A DNA stretch of 64,000 bases from Nostoc commune NIES-4072 (GCF_003113895.1 NZ_BDUD01000001.1:2562713-2626712), one strand, 5' to 3'. Counted from the stretch's first letter, positions 8,995 to 18,848 are shown. The notes: generated from the letters alone by a model not told the origin. Translations and numbers: made by a program.

Positions 8995-9924
8995 ATGAAT
9001 CAATTAACACCTAAAGATTGGATATTCATCAAACAGCGATTGACCCCTTATTTATTTTTATTACCCGCTTTAGTTCTTTTGGCGTTAACAGTCTTTTGGC
9101 CTGCACTGCAAGCGTTTTACCTTAGCTTTACCAGCTATGAAGATATTGCCCAGCCGCCACAATGGATAGGTTTTGCCAACTTCCTCAAGCTTTGGAAGGA
9201 TGCAGTTTTTTGGAAAACCTTGGAAAACACTTTTTTATATCTTGTGGGTGTAGTCCCAATTTTAGTAATTGCTCCCCTAGTACTGGCAATTTTGGTAAAT
9301 CAGAAACTGCGGGCGATGAATTGGTTTAGAGCAGCATACTACACCCCAGTGGTAATTTCAATGGTGGTTGCCGGAATAGCTTGGAAATGGCTGTATGCAG
9401 AAAACGGATTATTGAATCAGTTGTTGAAAGCTTTGGGTCTTTTTCCAGAAGGAATTCCTTGGTTAACTAGCCCAGAAAAAATTTTTGGTATTGTACCAAT
9501 TTCTCTTGCCAGTGTCATGGCTGTCACCGTGTGGAAGGGTCTAGGCTACTACATGGTGATTTATTTAGCAGGATTGCAATCAATTCCTGCTGATGTTTAC
9601 GAAGCTGCTGCGATCGATGGTTCTGATGGTATCAGCAAACATTGGGATATCACCATACCTTTGATGAAGCCGTATTTAGCACTAGTGGCGGTGATTTCGG
9701 CTATTTCTGCCACCAAAGTTTTTGAAGAAGTATACATTATGACCCAAGGAGGCCCACTCAGTAGCTCAAAAACGATTGTTTATTATCTATATGAGCAAGC
9801 TTTTGGTAACTTAGAAATCAGCTATGCTTGCACAATTGGTTTAGTGCTATTTTTGATAATTTTAGGATTATCAATTTTGCGATTAGTTATCAATCAGGAG
9901 AGAGCTGATAATATCACAATTTGA
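8995..9924 (+). CDS. Carbohydrate ABC transporter permease, MalF/UgpA type
   Basis: An inner-membrane permease of 309 residues with six predicted membrane segments. The cytoplasmic EAA loop reads EAAAIDGSDG...IPLMKP (about residues 200-222), where the ATPase docks. The N-terminal LFLLPALVLLALTVFWPALQAF segment is typical of sugar and glycerol-phosphate permeases. The second permease, binding protein and ATPase are not adjacent, a scattered arrangement common in cyanobacteria. The substrate cannot be read from sequence. Confidence 0.85.
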   Translation: MNQLTPKDWIFIKQRLTPYLFLLPALVLLALTVFWPALQAFYLSFTSYEDIAQPPQWIGFANFLKLWKDAVFWKTLENTFLYLVGVVPILVIAPLVLAILVNQKLRAMNWFRAAYYTPVVISMVVAGIAWKWLYAENGLLNQLLKALGLFPEGIPWLTSPEKIFGIVPISLASVMAVTVWKGLGYYMVIYLAGLQSIPADVYEAAAIDGSDGISKHWDITIPLMKPYLALVAVISAISATKVFEEVYIMTQGGPLSSSKTIVYYLYEQAFGNLEISYACTIGLVLFLIILGLSILRLVINQERADNITI

Positions 9925-9975
9925 TATTGCTCTATCAGCCATGATCATCTTAAAATATTTAAATATCGAGAGTTC

Positions 9976-10803
9976 ATGAAAACAGACACAATTTTTTATA
10001 CATTATTTCAAACTCTTCCAGGTGTCTTATTTGAACTTTTGGAACAATCTCAAGCTCTAGCGTTGCACTACCAATTTACCTCGGTAGAAATCAAAGAACT
10101 AGCACGCCGTATCGATGGTTTATTCCTACCAAAACCTGATTTTCCAGAAGACCAAATCTATTTCGTTGAGGTACAGTTTCAGCGCGATGATGATATTTAT
10201 TGGCGAATAATAACAGAAGCTTTCCTGTATATAAATCAATATAAACCTCAACGTCGTTGGCAAGCGGTATTACTTTTTGCTCAACGCAGTCTCGACCCAG
10301 GCGTGCCATTTATTTATCAAACATCATTAGCTCAACAGCAAATTCGGATAATTTATTTAGACGAGTTAGATGATGTCCCATCGTCTTCGATTGGGCTAGG
10401 TGTGATTAAGTTAGTAGTTGCAACAGAAGATAAAGCCGTACAGCAAGCGAAAAACTTGATAAATCAAGTACAGCAAACAGATGAAGCTAACCGTAGCAAT
10501 CTCTTAGAATTAGTAGAGAGAATGCTTATCTATAAATTTGTAAACAAAACTCAGCAGGAGTTGGAAGCCATGTTTGGATTAACTGATTGGAGACAAACTA
10601 AATTTTACCAGGAAGTTAAGGAAGAGACAAAGCAGGAAGTAAAAGAGGAGGTTCGAGAAGAAACAAAGCTGGAGACTATACCCCGCTTGCTTAAGTTTGG
10701 TTTAAGTATAGAGCAAATCGCCCAAGCATTAGAATTGAATGTTGAACAGGTAAGACAAGCTATTGATAAACAAGGAGAAGAGGAAACAGAAAGTAATTCG
10801 TAA
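9976..10803 (+). CDS. Rpn/DUF2887 family PD-(D/E)XK nuclease-like protein
   Basis: A 275-residue protein of the recombination-promoting nuclease/DUF2887 group, abundant in Nostoc. The N-terminal half carries a PD-(D/E)XK-like core: an acidic residue in RRIDGLFLP, then YFVEVQFQRDDD supplying the E-x-Q motif. The C-terminal part has a charged repetitive helix (EVKEETKQEVKEEVREE) and a short segment that resembles a helix-turn-helix. Such proteins are thought to act in DNA mobility or RecA-independent recombination, but few have been tested. It lies 51 bases after the sugar permease, probably without functional linkage. Confidence 0.75.
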   Translation: MKTDTIFYTLFQTLPGVLFELLEQSQALALHYQFTSVEIKELARRIDGLFLPKPDFPEDQIYFVEVQFQRDDDIYWRIITEAFLYINQYKPQRRWQAVLLFAQRSLDPGVPFIYQTSLAQQQIRIIYLDELDDVPSSSIGLGVIKLVVATEDKAVQQAKNLINQVQQTDEANRSNLLELVERMLIYKFVNKTQQELEAMFGLTDWRQTKFYQEVKEETKQEVKEEVREETKLETIPRLLKFGLSIEQIAQALELNVEQVRQAIDKQGEEETESNS

Positions 10804-10824
10804 TTTCAAATTTAAGAGATTTCT

Positions 10825-13800
10825 TTAAAACCGTGTTTGATACTCCACTACTGCACGGCTATCATCGGCTAAATTAGTGGAAGCACGCACACGAAACTTA
10901 TCGTTTATCCGATAATTAACACCCCACTGGAATGGGTCATTTGTTGTCAAAATCTTGATGCTGGAAACCGAGATTTTTGAAGAAATATCAACCCCAGCCT
11001 CGGCTGCTAATTCTAAAGTTGAACTGCTCCTTCCAGCTTCAGGATTATCAGAAATAACGGTGGGAAATATCCGCAGTTCACTTAAGCCAAAGGTACTCCC
11101 TATCTGGTTAAAAGCTGACTGAAAATTGTTGAACACAGCCGAACCTGCGATGTTAATCAAACCCAAAGTACTGTCACCTCGTCCTTGGGTGTCTACAAAC
11201 CCACCTCCTAAAAGAGCCACAATTTCGGTTTGACTACGTGACGGACTACTTGTCAGTTCTAGATTTTCATTCAGTTTGCTGGCTAGACCGTTGATAGTGG
11301 CTTCGACTCGAACACTCTCTAAGGCTGATAAACCTGTGGTATTTGCCCGGCTGAAATCATTACTTTGAGTTACGTCCAATACCTTGGCATATAGCCGAAT
11401 ATCTAAGTTGGGATCGCGGGGTTGAGAGGGACTAAAAGTTGCGGTGTGTGTATAGCCACGAGCAAGGTTAAATTGGGTAGTAAATAAATTTACTCCACCT
11501 TGTTCTAATCGGATAGTACCATCGGGTATTGGCTGATTGATTGAGCCGTTAACTATGAGATTACCAGTTGCACGGAAACTGAGAATAGGCGGACGGGTAA
11601 TTTCGACGTTTTTACCAAGTTCTAAATCTAAATTATTAAATCTAGGGATACCTACTGGCAAGGCCGTCGGCGACGCCTTTCGTGTTCCATTCCCAATTTC
11701 AGGTTTACTCTGCTTATCGGCTTTTGTGGGTGCTACGCCAAAACCACTATTTGTAGATGAAGTGGTGTCGGTAGATTCTGCCAGTAATACCTGACCATCA
11801 AATAAATTTACTTTACCGCCAATTACTGGGTTAAGGGCAGAACCAGTAATCTGTAAATTGCCGCTAGCGCCACCCAAGTAAAGTCCTTTCAGATTTAACG
11901 TTAGCTGATCGAGATTAACAGTCAGGGGATTGTTGATACTGTTGTCATTGTTGAAAATGGGTATTTCTCCAGCAGCTTCTACCTTGCCACGGCTAAATCT
12001 ACCCTGAAGATTTTCTACTAAAATGGTGTCAAAATTAAACAGCACTCTACCTGTAACACGTCTCAGTTTACCTGGCAAAGCCTGGGCTGAAAAAGTAGCA
12101 TTATTAATACTAGCAATTCCATTTACTTCGGGTTTTTGCAATGTTCCGCGTACTTTGAGGTCTACTTCTCCTCCACCTTTCTCAAATACTACTTGATTAG
12201 TCAATGCGTTTAACAGCAATAATCCCTCGTTTTCTAACTTCATGTCTAAATTGATTTGATCGCTGTCTGGTGCAACGGTTGCAAAAGGCAATTTATAAGG
12301 GATGCTACCAGTAATATCAACAGGTTTTGGCCCAGCAACTGCTACTGTACTACCAAAGTTTAAGCGTCCGTTGGCATAGCTGAAACTTGCGATCGCTGAG
12401 TCTATTTTATTTTGATTCAATAATCCCTCTGTAATTTCTAATTCTCCTCTAGCTTGGGGATTAGCAATGCTGCCTGCTAAAGCTGCTGTACCGTTAAGAT
12501 TACCTCTGATTCCAACTGGCAGTTTGACAAAATTATTCAGTACTTGTGCTGGCAAATTATTCACCCGCAACTGGCCAGATTGTTCATCACCACCAACGTT
12601 ACCCGTGAAGGCAATCAACCTGTTTGCAGATTCAAGCCGTAAAGGTCGCAAACTCAAAACACCGTTTTCAAAGTTGCCTTCGGCAATCACTTTTTCGGCA
12701 GTATAATAACGATTTCGTTCTTCCTTTTTACCCCAGGCAAAGTCTTGTCCATTCAAATTAAAATCTACTGATAATCCATTAACTGTAGCTGTATTTACAG
12801 CCACTTCCCCGTTGAAAGTCCCCTTTAAGTCTGCCAAATCTGGTATGGGAGTGGAATTAAGTCGCTGTTCTTCCTGTTGCTCTACCAAAGCTTCTATTTC
12901 AGAAAACCGTTGGATTTGGGTTAACAAAGGTTGATTTGGCGCTCCTTGGGGAGTGGTGGTTAGATCCTCTGCTGTGCCGTAGATTTCTGCTGAACCACCA
13001 GGCAAGTTTTGTAAATCAAATATCTGCGCTACCGTTAGAACATCTTGAATCTCTCCCTGGTTGACGTTCAGTTTACCTTGTAGTTGAGAGCCTTTAGGGC
13101 TTTGAGCAAAACTACCGACAAAGGCGTAGCTACTTTTACCTTTGACAAATTCGCTACTGGTAAGTGTGCCTTTTCCATCACTGTAGCGGAATTGAGCAGC
13201 TAAACGATCGCCTTTAAGCCGGCCAATTTGCGGATTAGCGATCGCTAAATTCCCCGTTGCTGCCAATGTCTCCTGATTAAATAGCAAATCTCCAGTTAAC
13301 AACCCAGCTATCTTACCAGTACCCAATCTAGTAATTGCTGGTGGAGTCAAATTCAATATTTGTAAGGGGAAATTTGCAAGTTTCAGCGCCCAATCATTCC
13401 CTTGAGCATTACCTGTAGCTGATGCTTGCTGCCATTTTACTAAGAAGGATTTCGGGCGATTGTTGGCATCTAAATTGAAGGCCAGGCGATCGCTATTACC
13501 CGCCAAGTTCAAATTTAACCCGCGTCCCTGTGCTGAATCGATGTTTCCAGTTAACAACGGTTCAAAAGCAATATTTTGAACAACTAAGTCTCGTAAATTA
13601 ATTTGCCCTACCACATTTGGCAAAGGCAGCTTACCAGTGATTTGTCCATTAAAATCAACTCTTCCCGCCACAGCAACCTGATTAGGAAGATTGATCGGTA
13701 ACTGTTTTAAGTTGTAATTCTGGGCTTGCACGTTGAGATTTAATGCAGTAATTTCCGGTATACCTGCCTTTCTTGCATTGGCTAATATGTTACCAGTAAC

Positions 13801-16596
13801 ACTTAAACCGGGAGCAGTTGCTCGTTCAATGGTCAGCCTTTCACCACTCCAAGCGATCGCAGCACTCAAGGGTCGCTCAAGACCAGGAATACCTTGGGAT
13901 AATTGCACCTGTCCAGCAGCACGTACATCAGCTAATTTGGATGACCCAAACTTGCCAGCTAATTGCAACTGACCGCCAAATTGACCCCGCAATTGCTGAT
14001 TTAACCGATTTAATTCTACATCCGAAGCATTAACTACAGCTTGATAGCGACCATTAGCCAACTGGATATTAGAAACTGCGATCGTTCCACCTGCAAGATT
14101 CACCCGTCCTTGACCACTAGCTTGAATAGTTTGTGGTTGGAAGGACTCAACGGAACCCGCCACGTTTGCTTGACCAGTTAACGTCCCTCTCAACTGCGGT
14201 GGTACTGCTGCTAACTGCTGCAACGGGACATTATTTGCTTGAACTTGCGCCTGATATGCACCATTAGCCAATTGGATATTAGATGCTGTAATAATCCCAC
14301 GCGCAACATTTATCTGTGCTTGACCGTTGGCTTGAATAGTTTGCAGCTTAAAAGAATCAACAGAACCCGCGACGTTGAATTGACCAGTTAACGCTCCTTG
14401 AAACTGCGGTGGTACTGCTGCCAACTGCTGCACAGGTACATTATTTGCTTGAACTTGCGCCTGATATAAACCATTCGCCACTTGAATATTAGAGGCTGTA
14501 ACCGTACCACCGCCAATAGCAAGACGACCCTCACCACTGCCACGGAGGGTTTTTAGGCTGAAATTATCTCTGTTGCCTGCGATTTGGAACGTACCCGCCA
14601 ATGGGTTATTTAAAGCTGGGGGAGACTGTTTTAATATTTCTCCCAACCGCACACCATTAGCTACGAGTTGAGCAGAGAAGCTTTGGTCTTGTAATTGGAC
14701 ATTAGAAACTGCAACTGTGCCGCCACCAATTTGAACTCCTGCTCCATCAGTGCGAATCGTAGCAATTTTAAATGGTGCTGTGCTGCCTGAGAGAATGAGA
14801 CGACCATTAAACTGTGCTTCCCCCAAAGAGACATTTTGCAGTTGACTTTTGTCTACAAAGGGTTGCAATTTTACCCCGGAAGCAACAGCCACAGCTTGCC
14901 AACGCTGATTGGCGTAACTACCAGTTGCCCGAACTGTACCACCACTTACATTCAGAGCTACATTTCGGAAAGAGACGTTACGATTTGGAGCGATGCCTGC
15001 GGCAACTCCAGAGGAGAACGCAACTTCACCTGTTCCTGGGTAAGTCCCGTTAGGAGCTTGGTATTGTACCGCAGTTTGGACATTGGTGGGAGGGCCAGTT
15101 AGTTGAGCAGTACCAGAGACATTGCCGATTTGAAAGTTGGGTGTTATGTCATAAACTTTTGCGATCGCATCCCCTGGAACATTCTTTGCAGCGAAATTTA
15201 TATCCAGTTGCGGATTTTTACCGAGTTGAATTGTCCCAGCCCCTGTAATATCACCACCAACTTTAGCTTTACCTTGAATATCTTTTAGGGTAATTAAAGA
15301 GGAACTAGTCGCAAGTTCAAACTTACTACTGATGGTATTAAAATCAACTTTATCAATCTGAGCAGTTTGAATAGTGGTAACTGTGCCTGAGAGAATTGGT
15401 TGGGTAGTCGATCCGGTAATCTGCAAATCAGCTTTTACTTGTCCAGCGATCGGCACAGGTAGTTTTACCTTAAGAGTCTCTTGGGCATTAACCAAACTCA
15501 CCGCATTTACCCGCGCTGCCAAGTTAAAACCTGCTTGATTGTCGATGATTCCCGTAGCCACTAGGGGAATTTTGCCGTAGTTGCTAGTAACATTGTTTAA
15601 CTGCAACTCCGTTCCCTGGAAGCGGAGATTTCCTTGGCTATTGCTCAACAGTTGTGGGACTTTGGGCACTTGAACTGTTACGCCTTGCACAGTAGCGTTG
15701 CCATACAATAAAGTCCGTTGTCCTGGTGCTAACCTAACTAACAAGTCGCCATTGGCTCGACCCGCCTGTAAGCTCACTGGTAACTTAATTAATCGAGAAA
15801 TATCCGCAGCCAGGAAGTTTTGCGATCGCACTTGAAAGTTCCCTGCTAGCACCCTAGAACGCGTCTCTCCCTGAATAGAAATACTGCCACCACTGTCTGC
15901 TAGCCCTCCCACATCAAACCTAATGAACTGGTTATTTGCTAAAAGTTGTGCAGAACCGTTGATTTGAGAAAATGTTACGGCAGATAAGGGAGATGAGGCA
16001 GAGGGGGGCAACTCTTCCCCCCTGCTCCCTGCTCCCTGCTCCCTTGCTTCTTCCCCTACTCCCCCTGCCCTCTTCTGCGGCATCAAAGCCAGCTTGGCAT
16101 TGCGAAACCACAATTTGTCCAAATCGGTTTTAATAGCGGCGCCTTCACGCGATGGCGCTATATTAGTGGAAACCCAGCGTCCTTGTTTATCCTGTTCAAT
16201 ATAAATATCTGGGTTGACTAAGGTAACATCTAGCTTTAAATGGCGGTTAAAGATTAGTTGTAAAGGGTCAAAACTCACCTCTACAGCTTCGACTATGGCC
16301 CGATCTGGATCTGTGGATGTGGCTGGGATAGCTGAAGCTCCAAATTGCACTCCCGTTAACGAAAATTGTGTGACTTTTCCCAGTTTTACCGGACGGTTGA
16401 GTGTAGTAGTGAGATTTTGTTGTGCTAAGGGTGTTAACTCTGTTTGGACAAAAGTCCATAATCGACAAATACCGACAATAACTCCTAACAGCAAAAGTCC
16501 GCCCAAAGCAATGCTACCCCGACTTAACACCAGCAACCATAGACGCTTGCGGATAGGACACGGTGAGGGAATATCTTGATTGGGAGATTTAGTCAT
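10825..16596 (-). CDS. tamB: TamB-like translocation and assembly module protein (DUF490)
   Basis: At 1923 residues this is the largest gene here. It begins with a single membrane anchor (about residues 17-48, after a charged N-terminus). A very long body of repeated beta-strand units follows, ending in a C-terminal DUF490 domain (about 1560-1923) whose last residues form strands ending in Arg-Phe. TamB-like proteins bridge inner and outer membranes and take part in outer-membrane protein insertion or lipid transport; the cyanobacterial version is inferred to do the same. Odd points: a run of 210-bp internal tandem repeats, a low-complexity insert at about residues 174-205, and a repeat-derived insert near 11657-11683. 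The Omp85 partner is not adjacent. Confidence 0.9.
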   Translation of the reverse strand: MTKSPNQDIPSPCPIRKRLWLLVLSRGSIALGGLLLLGVIVGICRLWTFVQTELTPLAQQNLTTTLNRPVKLGKVTQFSLTGVQFGASAIPATSTDPDRAIVEAVEVSFDPLQLIFNRHLKLDVTLVNPDIYIEQDKQGRWVSTNIAPSREGAAIKTDLDKLWFRNAKLALMPQKRAGGVGEEAREQGAGSRGEELPPSASSPLSAVTFSQINGSAQLLANNQFIRFDVGGLADSGGSISIQGETRSRVLAGNFQVRSQNFLAADISRLIKLPVSLQAGRANGDLLVRLAPGQRTLLYGNATVQGVTVQVPKVPQLLSNSQGNLRFQGTELQLNNVTSNYGKIPLVATGIIDNQAGFNLAARVNAVSLVNAQETLKVKLPVPIAGQVKADLQITGSTTQPILSGTVTTIQTAQIDKVDFNTISSKFELATSSSLITLKDIQGKAKVGGDITGAGTIQLGKNPQLDINFAAKNVPGDAIAKVYDITPNFQIGNVSGTAQLTGPPTNVQTAVQYQAPNGTYPGTGEVAFSSGVAAGIAPNRNVSFRNVALNVSGGTVRATGSYANQRWQAVAVASGVKLQPFVDKSQLQNVSLGEAQFNGRLILSGSTAPFKIATIRTDGAGVQIGGGTVAVSNVQLQDQSFSAQLVANGVRLGEILKQSPPALNNPLAGTFQIAGNRDNFSLKTLRGSGEGRLAIGGGTVTASNIQVANGLYQAQVQANNVPVQQLAAVPPQFQGALTGQFNVAGSVDSFKLQTIQANGQAQINVARGIITASNIQLANGAYQAQVQANNVPLQQLAAVPPQLRGTLTGQANVAGSVESFQPQTIQASGQGRVNLAGGTIAVSNIQLANGRYQAVVNASDVELNRLNQQLRGQFGGQLQLAGKFGSSKLADVRAAGQVQLSQGIPGLERPLSAAIAWSGERLTIERATAPGLSVTGNILANARKAGIPEITALNLNVQAQNYNLKQLPINLPNQVAVAGRVDFNGQITGKLPLPNVVGQINLRDLVVQNIAFEPLLTGNIDSAQGRGLNLNLAGNSDRLAFNLDANNRPKSFLVKWQQASATGNAQGNDWALKLANFPLQILNLTPPAITRLGTGKIAGLLTGDLLFNQETLAATGNLAIANPQIGRLKGDRLAAQFRYSDGKGTLTSSEFVKGKSSYAFVGSFAQSPKGSQLQGKLNVNQGEIQDVLTVAQIFDLQNLPGGSAEIYGTAEDLTTTPQGAPNQPLLTQIQRFSEIEALVEQQEEQRLNSTPIPDLADLKGTFNGEVAVNTATVNGLSVDFNLNGQDFAWGKKEERNRYYTAEKVIAEGNFENGVLSLRPLRLESANRLIAFTGNVGGDEQSGQLRVNNLPAQVLNNFVKLPVGIRGNLNGTAALAGSIANPQARGELEITEGLLNQNKIDSAIASFSYANGRLNFGSTVAVAGPKPVDITGSIPYKLPFATVAPDSDQINLDMKLENEGLLLLNALTNQVVFEKGGGEVDLKVRGTLQKPEVNGIASINNATFSAQALPGKLRRVTGRVLFNFDTILVENLQGRFSRGKVEAAGEIPIFNNDNSINNPLTVNLDQLTLNLKGLYLGGASGNLQITGSALNPVIGGKVNLFDGQVLLAESTDTTSSTNSGFGVAPTKADKQSKPEIGNGTRKASPTALPVGIPRFNNLDLELGKNVEITRPPILSFRATGNLIVNGSINQPIPDGTIRLEQGGVNLFTTQFNLARGYTHTATFSPSQPRDPNLDIRLYAKVLDVTQSNDFSRANTTGLSALESVRVEATINGLASKLNENLELTSSPSRSQTEIVALLGGGFVDTQGRGDSTLGLINIAGSAVFNNFQSAFNQIGSTFGLSELRIFPTVISDNPEAGRSSSTLELAAEAGVDISSKISVSSIKILTTNDPFQWGVNYRINDKFRVRASTNLADDSRAVVEYQTRF
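11657..11683. repeat. GC-rich palindromic repeat inside tamB
   Basis: The sequence centres on GGCCGTCGGCGACGCC, which is nearly self-complementary and much richer in GC than the surrounding gene. It is read in frame and encodes part of the linker before the DUF490 domain. Confidence 0.55.
13990..14700 (-). repeat. 210-bp tandem repeats within tamB
   Basis: Near-identical segments start at 14041, 14251 and 14461 with an exact 210-bp spacing. A more diverged unit follows at about 14671. Each encodes about 70 residues that begin with SNIQLANG-like strands and continue through NNVPxQQLAAVPPQ, giving a beta-helical protein that can lengthen or shorten by unit duplication. Confidence 0.8.
15985..16080. 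repeat. CTCCCTG-type tandem repeat inside tamB
   Basis: GCTCCCT units and other C-rich runs, read on the opposite strand in frame, encode the Gly/Glu/Ser-rich stretch at about residues 174-205. The base composition is strongly strand-biased and unlike the rest of the gene. Confidence 0.7.
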
Positions 16597-16861
16597 TTGC
16601 TTTTACATTATTAATTGCCAGATGTCGCTGGCACACACAAGCATTAACTGAGACGCTGATTCAGTATGCCATTTCCAGGATACGTCAACCAAACGCAAGA
16701 CCTCATTGCTTAAGTTACGGTATTTGCTTAATCCAATACTTATGCTTCATAATATTGGCGTTTTCAGGTAAATCTGATCCCAATAAAATGAAAATTGTTC
16801 CTGTGACTTTCGCTGAGGCACAACGTAGAACTTTAATATGGATAGACCTTAAAAAAGACAG

Positions 16862-17308
16862 ATGATTACACCTATGCGTGTTTTTGTGTTAATTTTTAAT
16901 GCTCGAACGGAAAATGAGGGAATTCATACCATTCGGGAAGGCGATGCCGAAGGCGGCAAGCTACGCAATAAAATTCTGATGTTCGAGTCAGAAGACGATG
17001 CTACCCGCTTTGCCCTGATGTTAGAAGCTCAGGATTTTCCCTCACCTACACCAGAGCCGTTCGATGCTGAGGAAATCAAGGAATTTTGCGAAAGTGCTGG
17101 ATATGAATGGGAAATCATCCCAGAAAACAGCAATTTAGTTGTAACTCCCCCAGAACTTAACGTCGAACAAACCGACTGGCAAGTAGATGCCCAGAAGGAG
17201 GATACTGTTGAAGATACTTTCCCTCTCAATCAACAGCCACTAGAAGAACCAGAATTGTCTGATTCTGAACTAGAGAAGATGCGTCGCAAATTGGAAGGAT
17301 TGTTGTAA
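16862..17308 (+). CDS. DUF3110 domain protein
   Basis: A 148-residue acidic protein. The N-terminal domain (MRVFVLIFNAR, then ILMFESEDDATRFALMLEAQDFP) matches DUF3110, a small fold conserved in cyanobacteria and chloroplasts with no assigned function. The tail is Glu-rich and probably disordered. The second ATG (16874) fits the family start better than the first (16862). Codons at about 16940-16966 spell GDAEGGKLR and look like an in-frame repeat insert splitting the first domain. A 56-bp heptamer array starts at the last base of the stop codon. Confidence 0.75.
   Translation: MITPMRVFVLIFNARTENEGIHTIREGDAEGGKLRNKILMFESEDDATRFALMLEAQDFPSPTPEPFDAEEIKEFCESAGYEWEIIPENSNLVVTPPELNVEQTDWQVDAQKEDTVEDTFPLNQQPLEEPELSDSELEKMRRKLEGLL
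16940..16966. repeat. 27-bp repeat insert in the DUF3110 gene
   Basis: GGCGATGCC, a variable triplet, then GGCGG and a CTACGC end resemble the insert found in the second amidohydrolase (51353-51373, opposite strand). Its length of nine codons keeps the frame. Confidence 0.55.
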
Positions 17309-17363
17309 TTAGTCATTAGTCATTAGTCATTGGTCATTGGTCATTGGTCATTGGTCATTGGTC
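17308..17363 (+). repeat. Heptamer array, ATTAGTC x3 then ATTGGTC x5
   Basis: Eight uninterrupted 7-bp units fill 56 bases between the DUF3110 gene and murQ. An inverted relict, GTGACTAATGAC, follows at 17369-17380. Confidence 0.95.
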
Positions 17364-17418
17364 GCTAAGTGACTAATGACAACGGACAACGTGACAAAGA
17401 ACAAAGGACAAATGACAA

Positions 17419-18345
17419 ATGACAAACTTGCAGGAACGTGGGCATCTTTTAACCGAGCTGGTAAATCCTAACAGTCTTAACTTAGACCAGCTCAGTTCTC
17501 TGGAATTGGTGGAGCTGTTTAATAGCGAAGACCAAAAGGCAATCGAGGCGGTTGCGGCGGCGAAAATTCAATTGGCACAAGCAATTGATAGCGCCGCAGA
17601 GTGTTTGCGCCACGGAGGACGCTTATTTTATATCGGTGCGGGTACAAGTGGCAGGTTAGGAGTGTTAGATGCTGCTGAGTGTCCACCTACTTTTTGTACG
17701 CCGCCAGAGTTGGTACAGGGGATTATTGCTGGTGGTGCTGGCGCACTGGTACGCAGTTCGGAGGATTTAGAAGATAGCATCGAAGATGGAGAGGCTGCGA
17801 TCGCAGGGCGACAAATTACCCAATTAGATGTCGTAGTTGGCATTACCGCAGGTGGGACAACGCCTTATGTCCACGGTGCGCTTCGTGCTGCTCGTGGGCG
17901 AGGAGCCAAAACTATTTTTATCGCCTGTGTTCCCGCAGAACAAGTTAGCTTTGATGCTGATATTGACATTCGCCTTTTGACAGGGCCAGAAATAATCGCT
18001 GGCTCAACTCGCCTAAAAGCTGGTACAGTCACGAAATTAGCTTTAAATATCCTTTCTACTGGGGTGATGGTCAAACTAGGCAAAGTTTACGGTAATCGGA
18101 TGGTAGATGTAGCAGTAACAAATCAAAAATTACGCGATCGCGCCTTGCGAATTTTGCAAGACCTCACAGGTTTAAGTCGGGAAGCAGCTGGTTTTTTATT
18201 AGAACGCAGTGGTAAATGGGTTAAGCTAGCGCTATTAATGCACTGGACTGGTTTAGAAAAAGATGAAGGCGATCGGCTTCTTTCAGAACACCAAAGTAAT
18301 CTTAGGGCAGCTGTTATCAGCTATCAAAACCACAATAAACCTTAA
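17419..18345 (+). CDS. murQ: N-acetylmuramic acid 6-phosphate etherase MurQ
   Basis: MurQ cleaves the lactyl ether of MurNAc-6-phosphate to give GlcNAc-6-phosphate and lactate during peptidoglycan recycling in the cytoplasm. The 308-residue protein has the SIS sugar-isomerase fold with the phosphosugar-binding loop YIGAGTSGRLGVLDAAECPPTF (about 74-95), including one catalytic Glu, and the second acidic segment SSEDLEDS. GNRMVDVAVTNQKLRDRA is a further family signature. Two ATGs, at 17412 and 17419, are in different frames; only 17419 opens this gene. The leader is largely made of ATGACAA-type repeats that include an AAAGGA ribosome-binding site. No sugar kinase or transporter is adjacent. Confidence 0.95.
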   Translation: MTNLQERGHLLTELVNPNSLNLDQLSSLELVELFNSEDQKAIEAVAAAKIQLAQAIDSAAECLRHGGRLFYIGAGTSGRLGVLDAAECPPTFCTPPELVQGIIAGGAGALVRSSEDLEDSIEDGEAAIAGRQITQLDVVVGITAGGTTPYVHGALRAARGRGAKTIFIACVPAEQVSFDADIDIRLLTGPEIIAGSTRLKAGTVTKLALNILSTGVMVKLGKVYGNRMVDVAVTNQKLRDRALRILQDLTGLSREAAGFLLERSGKWVKLALLMHWTGLEKDEGDRLLSEHQSNLRAAVISYQNHNKP

Positions 18346-18405
18346 ATAAGTTCTCCTAAATAAATACTTGATACACTTAAGATTATTAGTGGTAATTTCA
18401 GGTAT

Positions 18406-18474
18406 GTAGAAAGACGCATTAGCGTTGGCGTAGCCTCTCCAAGAGTTGCCCAGTTCAATTTCGCGTCTCTCTAC
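18406..18474. repeat. Nested inverted-repeat element before pixG
   Basis: Outer 12-bp arms GTAGAAAGACGC and GCGTCTCTCTAC pair with one mismatch. They enclose a different Nostoc-type repeat containing GCGTTGGCGTAGCC. Confidence 0.6.
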
Positions 18475-18848
18475 AAGTAATAAATATTAATAAATGTAAA
18501 TAAAAATAAATACTTTTAAGATACATTGCCAATCTAAATAAGTGAAATCTAGAAAGAGACTGCCAATGTTTTTTAAATAAAAATTCAGAAATTATACGGA
18601 TATAATTCTGTATGGAAATTATTAAAATTAAAGATATAAATACTGAATGCATTTTTCTTAATGATGTGGGCTACAGCAACCTATTTGAGTCATAAAAATT
18701 GCCAAGAATCAACTCTGTGCTATATGACTTTTTTACTAGTAATATTTTTGCTATTATCCTATATCCCTTGATTTTAATAAACTTGATTTAAACTGCTACA
18801 TACGAAATGTATTGGCACTTATTGACCTATCTGCTGACCACTATATAG

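Noticed and set aside
6343..9924. ABC ATPase and sugar permease as parts of one transporter
   Set aside because: The ATPase is of the FecE type and the permease of the MalF type; they lie 1.9 kb apart with unrelated genes between, one on the opposite strand.
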